A stretch of DNA of 64,000 nt from Thermococcus cleftensis (lineage in GTDB: Archaea; Methanobacteriota_B; Thermococci; Thermococcales; Thermococcaceae), in the NCBI RefSeq assembly GCF_000265525.1, contig NC_018015.1, forward strand, positions 1 through 64,000, in the 5' to 3' direction. The notes under the pieces are model-generated. The model made no database searches. It was not told where the DNA came from and saw nothing but the letters and a program-made list of their open reading frames with translations. Made by a program: the position numbers and the translations under genes. Shown one piece after another: positions 23,239 to 31,201 of the stretch (position 1 is its first letter; every line of letters begins with the position of its first letter).

Positions 23239-24669
23239 TCAAACCCGGATCCTCTTCCAGACAGTCCCCTGTGGTGTGTCCTCGAGTTGGATTCCAAGGT
23301 TCCTGAGTTCGTCCCTGATTCTGTCCGCCAGGGCGAAGTTCCTCTCCTTCCTCAGCTGGGCACGGACATCTATGAGGAGCCTTATCAGCTCTTCCTCCTC
23401 GCCCGCCCTCTGCTCCCTGAAGTAGTCCTCGAAGATGCCGAAGACCTCGCTAACGATTCTGAAGAACTCCCATGCCTTCCTCAGCACGCTCTCCTTCGGG
23501 GTCTCGACCTCTGTGAGGTAGCGGTTCACCGCGTTGCTCGCCTCGAAGACGGCCTTTAAAGCTTCGGCCGTGTTGAAATCGTCGTCCATCGCCTCGTAGA
23601 ACTTCCTCCCCGCGTCCCTTATGGCCTCGTAGGCCTCGAACTCCAGCTTTTCCCAGCGGAAGGAAATCTCTGCCCTCTCCATCGCCACGCGAATGTTCTC
23701 GAGGGTGTTGTAGAGCCTCTCGAGGTTGTTCTTCGCGTGCTCCATGCCCTCCTCCGTGTAGTCGAGGGGTGAGCGGTAGTGCCTCTGGAGAATGAAAAGC
23801 CTTATCACCTCGGGGTCGTAGCGCTCGAGCATTTCTCTAATAGTCACGAAGTTACCGAGGCTCTTGCTCATCTTCTCGCCGTTCACCATCAGGAATCCCG
23901 TGTGGAGCCAGTAGCGAACCCACTCGTGGCCGGTGCAGGCCTCGCTCTGGGCTATCTCGTTCTCGTGGTGCGGGAAGATGAGGTCGTTGCCGCCGCCGTG
24001 AATGTCGAAGCTCTCGCCGAGGTACTTGGTGCTCATCGTGGAGCACTCTATGTGCCAGCCCGGCCTCCCCTCGCCCCACGGTGAGGACCACTTCGGCTCG
24101 CCCGGTTTAGCCTTCTTCCAGAGGGCAAAGTCCTCGGGGTTCCTCTTGCCCTCCCCGGGTTCGACGCGTGCGCCCTTCACGAGATCCTCCAGCTTTATCT
24201 TGCTCAGCTTGCCGTAGTCCTTGAACTTCCTGACCTCGAAGTAAACGCCGTCAGAGCCTTCGTAGGCGTAGCCCTTCTCCTGGAGCTTCCTGACGAACTC
24301 TATGATGTCCTCCATGTGCTCGGTGACGCGCGGGTATATGTCGGCCGGCTTGACCTTTAAAGCCCTCATGTCCTCGAGGAAGTAGCGCAGGAACCTCTCG
24401 GCCAGCTCCTTCGGGTCCTCGCCGGTCTCATTCGCGCGCTTGATGATCTTGTCGTCTATGTCCGTGAAGTTCATCACCATGAGAACGGTGTAGCCCCTGT
24501 GCTCGAGATAGCGCCTGATGACGTCGAAGGCGACGTAGGTCCTCGCGTGGCCGAGGTGGGTGTAATCGTAAACCGTAGGCCCGCAGACGTACATCCTGAC
24601 CTCGCCCTCGCGGAGCGGCCTGAACTCCTCCTTCTGCCTCGTGAGGGTGTTGTACACTCTTATGGCCAT
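23239..24669 (-). CDS. cysS: cysteinyl-tRNA synthetase
   Basis: A 476-residue class I synthetase: HLGH (HIGH motif) at 38-41, KMSKS at 266-270, and zinc ligands including Cys29, Cys209 and the HGGGNDLIFPHHENE segment. The C-terminal helical domain is complete, ending TPQGTVWKR. It charges tRNA-Cys. Monocistronic and divergent from the FKBP gene. Confidence 0.97.
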   Translation of the reverse strand: MAIRVYNTLTRQKEEFRPLREGEVRMYVCGPTVYDYTHLGHARTYVAFDVIRRYLEHRGYTVLMVMNFTDIDDKIIKRANETGEDPKELAERFLRYFLEDMRALKVKPADIYPRVTEHMEDIIEFVRKLQEKGYAYEGSDGVYFEVRKFKDYGKLSKIKLEDLVKGARVEPGEGKRNPEDFALWKKAKPGEPKWSSPWGEGRPGWHIECSTMSTKYLGESFDIHGGGNDLIFPHHENEIAQSEACTGHEWVRYWLHTGFLMVNGEKMSKSLGNFVTIREMLERYDPEVIRLFILQRHYRSPLDYTEEGMEHAKNNLERLYNTLENIRVAMERAEISFRWEKLEFEAYEAIRDAGRKFYEAMDDDFNTAEALKAVFEASNAVNRYLTEVETPKESVLRKAWEFFRIVSEVFGIFEDYFREQRAGEEEELIRLLIDVRAQLRKERNFALADRIRDELRNLGIQLEDTPQGTVWKRIRV

Positions 24670-24825
24670 CTTCTCACCACCGGAGGAACTTTGGAGGGTT
24701 CTTTTATTAGGTTATCGCCCTCCCTTTGGCCAGGTTTGCGTGGCTTGGAGGGTTCCCCCAGCCAGCAAAAGCTTAAAAAGCAACCCCCTCAATCCGGGGT
24801 AGAGCAGTAAAGGGAGGTTACGATG

Positions 24826-25875
24826 ATGAAGGTTCAGAAGGGAGACGTCATAAGGCTTCACTACACCGGAAGGGTCAAGGAGACCGGTGAGATATTCGAC
24901 ACCACTCACGAGGAGGTCGCCAAGGAGGCCGGGATATACAGCGAGAAGGGCATATACGGTCCGGTTCCGATAGCCGTCGGAGCTGGCCACGTCCTCAAGG
25001 GCCTCGACGAGCAGCTGGAAGGCCTTGAGGTTGGCAAGAAGTACGAGATAATCGTCCCGCCCGAGAAGGGCTTCGGAAAGCGCGACCCCAAGCTCATCAA
25101 GACCTTCACCCTCGGACAGTTCAGGAGGCAGGGCATACTTCCCTTCCCGGGAATGCCGATTGAAATAGAAACCGAGGGCGGCAGGAAGCTCAAGGGGAAG
25201 GTTCTGACGGTCAGCGGGGGCAGGGTTAGGGTCGATTTCAACCACCCCTACTCGGGCAAGCACCTGGTTTACGAGGTCGAGGTCGTTGAAAAGATTGAGG
25301 ATCCGATAGAGAAGGTGAAGGCCCTCATAGAGCTCCGCATGCCGATGGTCGACCCAGAGAAGGTGGTCATCGAGGTCGGCGAGAAGGACGTCACCGTCGA
25401 TTTCAGCAACGCCGATCTGGACAAGAACACCCTCGTCCTCGGCGAGATACTCCTCGAGAGCGACCTCAAGTTCATAGGCTACGAGGAGGTAACCTTCAAG
25501 CCCTCCGTTGAGGAGCTTCTCAAGCCGCCGGAGGAGACCTCAGAGGAGGAAACTGAGGTCATAGAGCTCGAGGAGGAAGTCAGCGAGCCGCTCGTCGAGA
25601 AGACCGAGGAAAAGGAAGAGACCGAAGAGAAGACCGAGGAAGTCAAGGAGGATAAGATAGAGGTCGAGGAGAAAGCTGAAGAGCAGGAGGAGAAGGCTGA
25701 GAAGTCAGAGGAGCCAGAGGAGTCCAAGGAGAAGGCCGAGGAAAAGCCCAAGAAGACCAAGAAAACCACCAGAAAGAGCACCAAGGGCAGGAAGACCAGG
25801 AGAACCACCACCAAGAAGACCACCAGCAAGAAGAAGACCAAGGCGGCCGAGGAGAAGGAGTCCAAGGAGGAGTGA
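24826..25875 (+). CDS. long FKBP-type peptidyl-prolyl isomerase with acidic and H1-like basic tail
   Basis: A 349-residue SlyD-like FKBP. Residues 1-150 hold the FKBP domain with the inserted chaperone flap (VIRLHYTGRVKETGEIFDTT, AVGAGHVLKGLDEQLEG, PPEKGFGKRDP, FNHPYSGKHLVYEV), followed by the domain seen in the long archaeal type to about residue 230. The next 75 residues are almost only Glu, Lys, Val and Thr, and the last 45 are Lys/Thr/Arg-rich (KKTKKTTRKSTKGRK), like a histone H1 tail. GGGAGGT precedes two possible ATGs (24823, 24826). TATA-like CTTAAAAAG near 24769. Confidence 0.93.
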   Translation: MKVQKGDVIRLHYTGRVKETGEIFDTTHEEVAKEAGIYSEKGIYGPVPIAVGAGHVLKGLDEQLEGLEVGKKYEIIVPPEKGFGKRDPKLIKTFTLGQFRRQGILPFPGMPIEIETEGGRKLKGKVLTVSGGRVRVDFNHPYSGKHLVYEVEVVEKIEDPIEKVKALIELRMPMVDPEKVVIEVGEKDVTVDFSNADLDKNTLVLGEILLESDLKFIGYEEVTFKPSVEELLKPPEETSEEETEVIELEEEVSEPLVEKTEEKEETEEKTEEVKEDKIEVEEKAEEQEEKAEKSEEPEESKEKAEEKPKKTKKTTRKSTKGRKTRRTTTKKTTSKKKTKAAEEKESKEE

Positions 25876-25908
25876 AAGGCTTTTATCCTCCTTCCCAAAC
25901 TTTTCTCC

Positions 25909-26511
25909 ATGCGGCTTAAGAACAACCCCTACGCTCTCTACCTCCTCTCGCTCCCCTTTATCCTCGCCGTCAGGTACAGCGGCGGTGACCTTTTTAGCTG
26001 GGCGGTTTACAACACCCTCTTCTACTTCGCCCTTCCCCTAGTCTTGGCGTATGCCCTAGGCTTCGAACGGGGGGAGCTGGGGGTTCGAGTGGGGGCCCTT
26101 AAAGAGTACCGCTGGGCCCTGCTCCTCTTCATCGCCTCCCTGCCCCTGAGCATTTACGGGGCAACGCTGCCGGAGATGAAAGCCTACTACCCGATATTCG
26201 ACTTCTCCGGCCCCCTGGACTTCCTGCTCAAGGAGCTGGCGGTAGGGGCGATAATGTTCGCCCACGAGGCATTTTACAGGGGGATACTTCTGTTCCCTCT
26301 CGCCAGGAGAAACGAGTGGCTCGGCATACTCGCCCAGGACGTCCCGTACGCCCTCGTCCACATCGGAAAGCCGGGCATAGAGGTTCCCTATTCGTTCGTG
26401 GCGGGAATAGTCTTCGCCAAACTCGACCTTCGGGCCGGGAGCTTTCTCCCCAGCTTTCTCCTCCACTGGCTCGGGGCGGTGCTCTTCGACGTCCTATGTG
26501 TCCTCCTATGA
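25909..26511 (+). CDS. CPBP-family intramembrane protease
   Basis: A 200-residue protein with about six membrane helices. The CPBP motifs are visible: HEAFYRG (first motif, with EA in place of the usual EE), ALVHIGKP (second motif His) and LLHWLGAVLFD (third). Homologues include Rce1 CAAX proteases and bacteriocin-immunity proteins. The substrate here is unknown. TTTTATCC 22-30 bases before the ATG suggests a leaderless message. Confidence 0.8.
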   Translation: MRLKNNPYALYLLSLPFILAVRYSGGDLFSWAVYNTLFYFALPLVLAYALGFERGELGVRVGALKEYRWALLLFIASLPLSIYGATLPEMKAYYPIFDFSGPLDFLLKELAVGAIMFAHEAFYRGILLFPLARRNEWLGILAQDVPYALVHIGKPGIEVPYSFVAGIVFAKLDLRAGSFLPSFLLHWLGAVLFDVLCVLL

Positions 26512-26549
26512 GGCGAAATGGATATTAGGGATCAGTCCCAAGAGACCTT

Positions 26550-27302
26550 ATGCTCGGCGCCGAAGTGTACCTGAAGGGCCGGTACTGGGAGGTTGATCTC
26601 CTGCGCGGTATCGGAATAACGATGATGGTGGTCTCAAACTTTGTCACAGACCTCTGGCTCTTCCTCAACTACTCCGGGCACCGTACGTTCTGGTTCGCCT
26701 TCGCAGTCACCACCGCCTCGATATTCGTCTTCACATCGGGCCTCTCATTCTGGATAAGCTATTCCCGAGCGATAAAGAGAAACCCCCAACCATACAGGAA
26801 GTATTTCCGGCGCTTTATCAAGCTCTTCGGCCTTGGCATGCTCATAACCCTGGTCACCTCACTCCTCCCGGGCAGAATGACGATTCACTTTGGAATCCTC
26901 CACTTCCTCGGCGTGGCTACGCTCCTGGCTATCCCATTTCACCGGTTCGGGAGAAAGAACCTTTTCTGGGCCTTCTTTTTCCTCCTTAGCTATTCCCTGG
27001 TAAGGAACCTCCACGACGGCCTGCTCCTCCTTCCCCTGGGCATCACGCCCGAGGACTACTTCGCTCCCGACTACTTCCCGATCTTCCCCTGGTTTGGAGT
27101 TTACCTACTCGGAATGACCGCGGGGAGCGTTTTCTATCCCACCGGCGAGAGGAAGGTCCGCCTGCCCACGCCGGAGAATCCGCTGGTTCATCTCGTAACC
27201 TTCGCCGGGAGACACACCTTGGCGATCTACCTCCTCCATCAGCCTGTTCTCGTGGCCCTGCTTAGACTTATCCACGGCCCGATTCCGGGGCTTCCAATAT
27301 AA
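26550..27302 (+). CDS. DUF1624 / HGSNAT-like membrane protein
   Basis: A 250-residue polytopic protein beginning with the family signature RYWEVDLLRGIGITMMVVSN, then about seven further helices and a C-terminal TLAIYLLHQPVLVALL resembling acyltransferase-3 proteins. The family is related to heparan-alpha-glucosaminide N-acetyltransferase and may acylate an envelope sugar. It starts 38 bases after the CPBP gene; no clear ribosome site is seen. Confidence 0.8.
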   Translation: MLGAEVYLKGRYWEVDLLRGIGITMMVVSNFVTDLWLFLNYSGHRTFWFAFAVTTASIFVFTSGLSFWISYSRAIKRNPQPYRKYFRRFIKLFGLGMLITLVTSLLPGRMTIHFGILHFLGVATLLAIPFHRFGRKNLFWAFFFLLSYSLVRNLHDGLLLLPLGITPEDYFAPDYFPIFPWFGVYLLGMTAGSVFYPTGERKVRLPTPENPLVHLVTFAGRHTLAIYLLHQPVLVALLRLIHGPIPGLPI

Positions 27303-27340
27303 CCGGAAAATTTAAAAGGCTTATTCCAACTTCAGATCGT

Positions 27341-27979
27341 ATGAGGGTGGAAATCAGAGCCGTGCCGGAGGATAACAACCCAAAGGAGTGCATAAAGAAG
27401 GCCGCACTGGAGGCCCTCGTGGACGAGACGGTCCGCGTTCCCGGGAGCTTCACGAGTGCACTTTTCCACCCAAGACCCTGGGAGCGTTTTAAGGAATGCA
27501 CCCGACCAAGGGCGAGTGTCGAGTTCTCGGCCGGGGGTTTCTTCATCGCCCGGGGCGAGGAGGACTACCTGAAATTCGCGGAAGGAATTTTAAGCATCGG
27601 CGCCCTCGCAAGGGGCAGGTTCGGGAGGGCCCTCCAGCTGGCGGAGCTGACCGGAACGCGCCTACTGGCGGACCCTGTTGATGAAGGAATACGACTGTCG
27701 TTCGCGGGCTTCTACGGTGTGGTGGGGCTTTCCCCTGGAGGGGTAACCTTCTCGACGGAAGATTCGGCCGTACGGGTTCCCCTTGGAGATTTTCTCAGCG
27801 CCGAGGAGTGCTTCCTAAGCTCCCTCACCTTTGACCTCGGAGAGCTCTTTGAGGTCTGCTCAAAGCACGGGCTTGAGCGGGCGTTCCTTGAGAACACCAG
27901 GCAGGTGAGGCTTCTCCTGAAGGTGGTTGGCTATGAGAACGGGCTGGAAGATTGGGACGGGAAGGGAATCCCTCCTTGA
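27341..27979 (+). CDS. hypothetical protein
   Basis: A 212-residue soluble protein, not recognised. It contains five Cys, a region FSAGGFFIARGEEDYLKFAEGILSIGALARGRFG, and a hydrophobic core FAGFYGVVGLSPGGVTFSTED. AATTTAAAAGG about 27-35 bases before the ATG suits a leaderless start. Its 3' end overlaps the next gene by 47 bases, suggesting paired function. Confidence 0.65.
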   Translation: MRVEIRAVPEDNNPKECIKKAALEALVDETVRVPGSFTSALFHPRPWERFKECTRPRASVEFSAGGFFIARGEEDYLKFAEGILSIGALARGRFGRALQLAELTGTRLLADPVDEGIRLSFAGFYGVVGLSPGGVTFSTEDSAVRVPLGDFLSAEECFLSSLTFDLGELFEVCSKHGLERAFLENTRQVRLLLKVVGYENGLEDWDGKGIPP

Positions 27980-29066
27980 GAGTCTCGCGGAGCTGGCGAA
28001 GACCGGGGACTTCCTTGAGTACCTCCGCCTCGAGTGGGACGACTACGGAATTTTAAGCCTCTGGCGGGGCGACCTCCCCGTCTTCGGGGCGGACGTCTTT
28101 CTCGGGAGCGCGCTGGAGGAGCTTGCGTTGCTGAACTTCCACCTTCTCGAAGTCAAGCCGTCCCTCGACCTCGGCGAGCTGAGGAGAGGAAAGCTCGAGG
28201 ACGACCCGTACAGAAAAGCCCTCGCGGGGAAGAACTTCGATGCGTTCCTTGAGGAGCACCCCGTGGTGAGCCTCGGCTCCTACGACCCCTGGATAGACCT
28301 GCACCTGGTGAGGAACGGGAAAACCCTTAAGGTTCTCTCCCTCGAGTGGTATGGGCCACACCAAGAGCTCTACTTCGAGGTCCCCCTGGAGGAGTGGCTC
28401 GATTCAACTGTGAGACTCTTCGCGATGATAGTCAGGGACTTCGAGAGAATGCGGGAGACGCTCCTCAGGTACGGCCTCGTGAACGCTCCCCGAAAAATTG
28501 GGCGATACAGGACCCTTTTGAGGGGACTCCTCGACGCCCACCCGATTGATATTGACGCCCTTCCGCCAGCCTACGCCCCCTGGGAGGTGGAGGAAGTCCT
28601 GAGAACGGCCTCGAACTTCCTGTTCCGGGGGAGTGTGGAGGGGGCAAAGTGTGTCCTCGACTCGCTCGAAAACCCCAACCACTACAGGCAGGCCCTTTTC
28701 AGAATCCACGACAAACCCGGGAGGCTTGAAAGTCTCTACCGCCTTCTTGAAAAGCCGTACCGCCCCGAGATGTTGTCTCATCTGGCCTACCTATATGCCG
28801 TCGATGGAAGGCCTGGGAGAGGAGAGGCAATAGCCGCCGAGGTCGGGAGCGATGCCGCTTGGTGGAACCTCGCCCTTGGACTTTTGAACACCGGGAGTTA
28901 CGGAGATGCCCTCAGAGCCGCGGAGAGAATCAAAAACCCCTGGCTTAGGGGGAAAATCCTTCTCAGAACCTATCTTGACCGGCGGGAGCTGGCTGAGGAG
29001 ATAAAGGAGAGAGCGCCGGAGCACGTGAGGGTCTTCATCGAGGAGAGGGAGAAAGGAGAACCCTGA
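27933..29066 (+). CDS. hypothetical protein with C-terminal TPR-like helices
   Basis: A 377-residue protein, not recognised. The N-terminal 170 residues are mixed alpha/beta (SLESLAELAKTGDFLEYLRL, YDPWIDLHLVRNGKTLKVL). Residues about 210-370 are repeated helices of tetratricopeptide type (AWWNLALGLLNTGSYGDALRAAERI). ATG 27933 is preferred over the TTG at 27927 because GGTGG lies six bases before it. The last 32 bases overlap thiDN on the other strand. Confidence 0.6.
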   Translation: MRTGWKIGTGRESLLESLAELAKTGDFLEYLRLEWDDYGILSLWRGDLPVFGADVFLGSALEELALLNFHLLEVKPSLDLGELRRGKLEDDPYRKALAGKNFDAFLEEHPVVSLGSYDPWIDLHLVRNGKTLKVLSLEWYGPHQELYFEVPLEEWLDSTVRLFAMIVRDFERMRETLLRYGLVNAPRKIGRYRTLLRGLLDAHPIDIDALPPAYAPWEVEEVLRTASNFLFRGSVEGAKCVLDSLENPNHYRQALFRIHDKPGRLESLYRLLEKPYRPEMLSHLAYLYAVDGRPGRGEAIAAEVGSDAAWWNLALGLLNTGSYGDALRAAERIKNPWLRGKILLRTYLDRRELAEEIKERAPEHVRVFIEEREKGEP

Positions 29067-30330
29067 CTCTCTCCACCACCTCCCGCGCGTCCCGCCCGAA
29101 GATCAGGATCATCGGCTCCTTGCCCCAGTCCCCGAGGTGGTAGATTACGTCCGGCCTTTTTCCTGCCCTTCTTACGGCAGTCTCTATGCCCCATTCCATC
29201 GTTCCTCTCTCGGCCCTCTTAACCTCCTCGGGCTCCTCCCTCCTGTCGTAGAATGAAACGACAAAGCCAAGCCGTTCAGCCCTCTCCACCAGCTTCCCGG
29301 AGTAGCGCAGGTTCAGGACGGCCCTTACCTCGGGGTAGAACTCGCGCATCTTGAGCAAAGCCCTCCTCAGATGGTCGCTGGCGTTCAGCTCAATCGGGCC
29401 CACGGGCTTAACCGTTTTCCCGTAGCGGACGATCCTGCCCTTCACCGCGAAGACCTCTCCAAGGGCAGTCGCCAGCGCGAAGTTAGTGCCCACCTCCGGA
29501 ACGTGAGGGTTGAGTTTTTCGCCGAACTTCACGAGTTCTTGAACTGCCCTTTCAAGCTCTTCCCTGGCCCTCCAGCGGTGGGCGTCTCTCTGGAACTCCC
29601 AGAGGGGATTGACGGCCTTTGCCTCGGCCTTTGAGAACCTTATAGCACCTTCAACGAAGCGTTTGGCCCTTTCCACCGCCTCTGGAAGCTCAAGGCCCTT
29701 CGCCAGAAAAGCGGCCAAAGCCGAGGAGAAGGCACAGCCCGTCCCGTGGGTGAAGCCATCAACCCTTTCCCCAGGAAACTCGAAGAACTCCCCGTTCCAG
29801 TAGAGGACGTCGGTTAGGTTCAGGTGGCCGCCTTTGACGATCACCGCCTCGGCCTTCAGAGTTTGGGCTATGATCCTCGCCGATTCCCTCATGTCCTCGA
29901 GGGAGTGGATTTTAAGACCGCTTAGAGCTTCGGCCTCCGGAACGTTGGGGGTGACTATTGAGCCCTTCACGAGAACCTTGAGCGACCCGATGTCGTCGAT
30001 GAGCCTCTCACCGGTGCTCGAAGCCATCACCGGATCGAAGACCCTCGTTAAGTCCTCCGTTTCCTTGGCAACGACCTTGGCTATCCCCCCGCTCCCGAGC
30101 ATGCCCACTTTGACTGCCTTAATATCAAAGTGCCCCCTAACGGCCCGTATCTGGTCCCTCAAGGCCTCCGCTGGTAGGGGAAAATAGCCGGAAACCCTCT
30201 CGGGGTTCTGGTAGGTGACCGCTGTGAGAATCGGCAGTGGATGCTCACCCAGAGCCGAGACCGTCTCGATGTCGGCTTTAATGCCCGCTCCCCCGCCGGT
30301 GTCGAGGCCTGCTACAATCAAAACGGCCAT
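29035..30330 (-). CDS. thiDN: bifunctional HMP kinase / thiamine-phosphate synthase (ThiD-ThiN fusion)
   Basis: A 431-residue fusion. Residues 1-255 are ThiD, a ribokinase-fold HMP and HMP-P kinase (LIVAGLDTGGGAGIKADI, GSIVTPNVPEAEALSGL, VIVKGGH, DGFTHGTGCAFSSALAAFLA). Residues about 265-430 are ThiN, the archaeal thiamine-phosphate synthase domain (VPEVGTNFALATA, GPIELNASDHLRRAL, DVIYHLGDWGKEPMI). It joins the pyrimidine made by ThiC to the thiazole made by Thi4. ATG 30330; a longer in-frame reading runs into thi4. Confidence 0.95.
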   Translation of the reverse strand: MAVLIVAGLDTGGGAGIKADIETVSALGEHPLPILTAVTYQNPERVSGYFPLPAEALRDQIRAVRGHFDIKAVKVGMLGSGGIAKVVAKETEDLTRVFDPVMASSTGERLIDDIGSLKVLVKGSIVTPNVPEAEALSGLKIHSLEDMRESARIIAQTLKAEAVIVKGGHLNLTDVLYWNGEFFEFPGERVDGFTHGTGCAFSSALAAFLAKGLELPEAVERAKRFVEGAIRFSKAEAKAVNPLWEFQRDAHRWRAREELERAVQELVKFGEKLNPHVPEVGTNFALATALGEVFAVKGRIVRYGKTVKPVGPIELNASDHLRRALLKMREFYPEVRAVLNLRYSGKLVERAERLGFVVSFYDRREEPEEVKRAERGTMEWGIETAVRRAGKRPDVIYHLGDWGKEPMILIFGRDAREVVERVRVLLSPSPR

Positions 30331-30334
30331 TCCA

Positions 30335-31087
30335 TCACCCCAGCTTTTCGAGGATTTCGAGGGCCGCTTTCCTCCCGCTGAGGAACATTCCGCCGAATAT
30401 CGGGCCCATTCTCGGGGCACCGGCTATCGCGTTAGCGGCCATTCCAGTGACGTAGAGACCGGGGAAGATTTCCCCCGTGTGCTTGACCGTGAGCTCCTCG
30501 CCCCTCTCGGCCCACATCGGGCCCTCTCCAGGAACCTTGAGCAGGCCCCTCTTAACGAGGTGCTGGCTTATCTGCGCCCCGTGACCGGTTGAGTCGATTA
30601 CAAACTTCGCCCCGACGGTGAGCGGGTCCACGTGGAGGCCCGTCATGAGAACCGGCGTCCAGTTGATTACTATCCCGGCCACGCGGTTCTCCTTCAGAAC
30701 CAGATCCTCGACCTCTATCATGTTGAAGAACCTCACGCCGGCCTTTACAGCCTTGCTCGCTATCGTCGTTGCCGTCTCGATGGCATCGGCAACGTAGAGG
30801 CCGTTCCTGAAGGGCCTGTAAGTTATCCCGAACTCGTCGAGGATTTCTCTGGCTTCCTCCTGGACGACTATCCTGTTGAAGCCCATCGCGCCGCCCCAGA
30901 TTCCGCCGCCGATGGAGAGCTTCTTCTCGAAGATTGCCACCTTTGCACCGCCTTTGGCGAGGTAGTAGCCGGCGACCATTCCTGAAGGACCCGCGCCCAC
31001 AATAGCGACGTCGAGGCTCAGGCTTTCGAGAAGCTCGGCCGTGTAGGCCTCGATTATCGCCCTGCTTATCTCCATCTCCCTCATCAT
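30335..31087 (-). CDS. thi4: archaeal thiazole synthase (Thi4 family)
   Basis: A 250-residue FAD/NAD-fold protein: GAGPSGM at 31-37, FEKKLSIGGGIWGGAMGFN, and a C-terminal GMAANAIAGAPRMGPIFGGM. The residue that in yeast THI4 is the self-sacrificing Cys is His152 here (TGLHVDPLT). This is the pattern of catalytic archaeal enzymes that take free sulfide, so the product is probably adenylated thiazole made from NAD, glycine and sulfide. Operon with thiDN (four-base gap). ATG 31087 follows GGGTGG. Confidence 0.92.
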   Translation of the reverse strand: MMREMEISRAIIEAYTAELLESLSLDVAIVGAGPSGMVAGYYLAKGGAKVAIFEKKLSIGGGIWGGAMGFNRIVVQEEAREILDEFGITYRPFRNGLYVADAIETATTIASKAVKAGVRFFNMIEVEDLVLKENRVAGIVINWTPVLMTGLHVDPLTVGAKFVIDSTGHGAQISQHLVKRGLLKVPGEGPMWAERGEELTVKHTGEIFPGLYVTGMAANAIAGAPRMGPIFGGMFLSGRKAALEILEKLG

Positions 31088-31098
31088 AGCCACCACCC

Positions 31099-31171
31099 AA
31101 AACCTTTTAAGCCGCGGTAAAAACTGAGTTTTGAAATTTAAAAACTTTGTTATAAAGGGGTTTTAAAACCG
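31099..31171 (+). repeat. 73-bp direct repeat, left copy (thi4 promoter)
   Basis: It matches 32850-32922 at 71 of 73 positions in the same orientation. It contains AAGCCGCGGT, a near-palindromic core AGTTTTGAAATTTAAAAACT (31127-31146) and the palindrome GGTTTTAAAACC. Read leftward, the core supplies a TATA box for thi4. Beyond its right end, CGGGTGGTGA echoes the thiC ribosome site, as if a thiC start had once followed. Confidence 0.9.
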
Positions 31172-31201
31172 CGGGAAACACGGGTGGTGAAAAAAGAGGA
31201 A

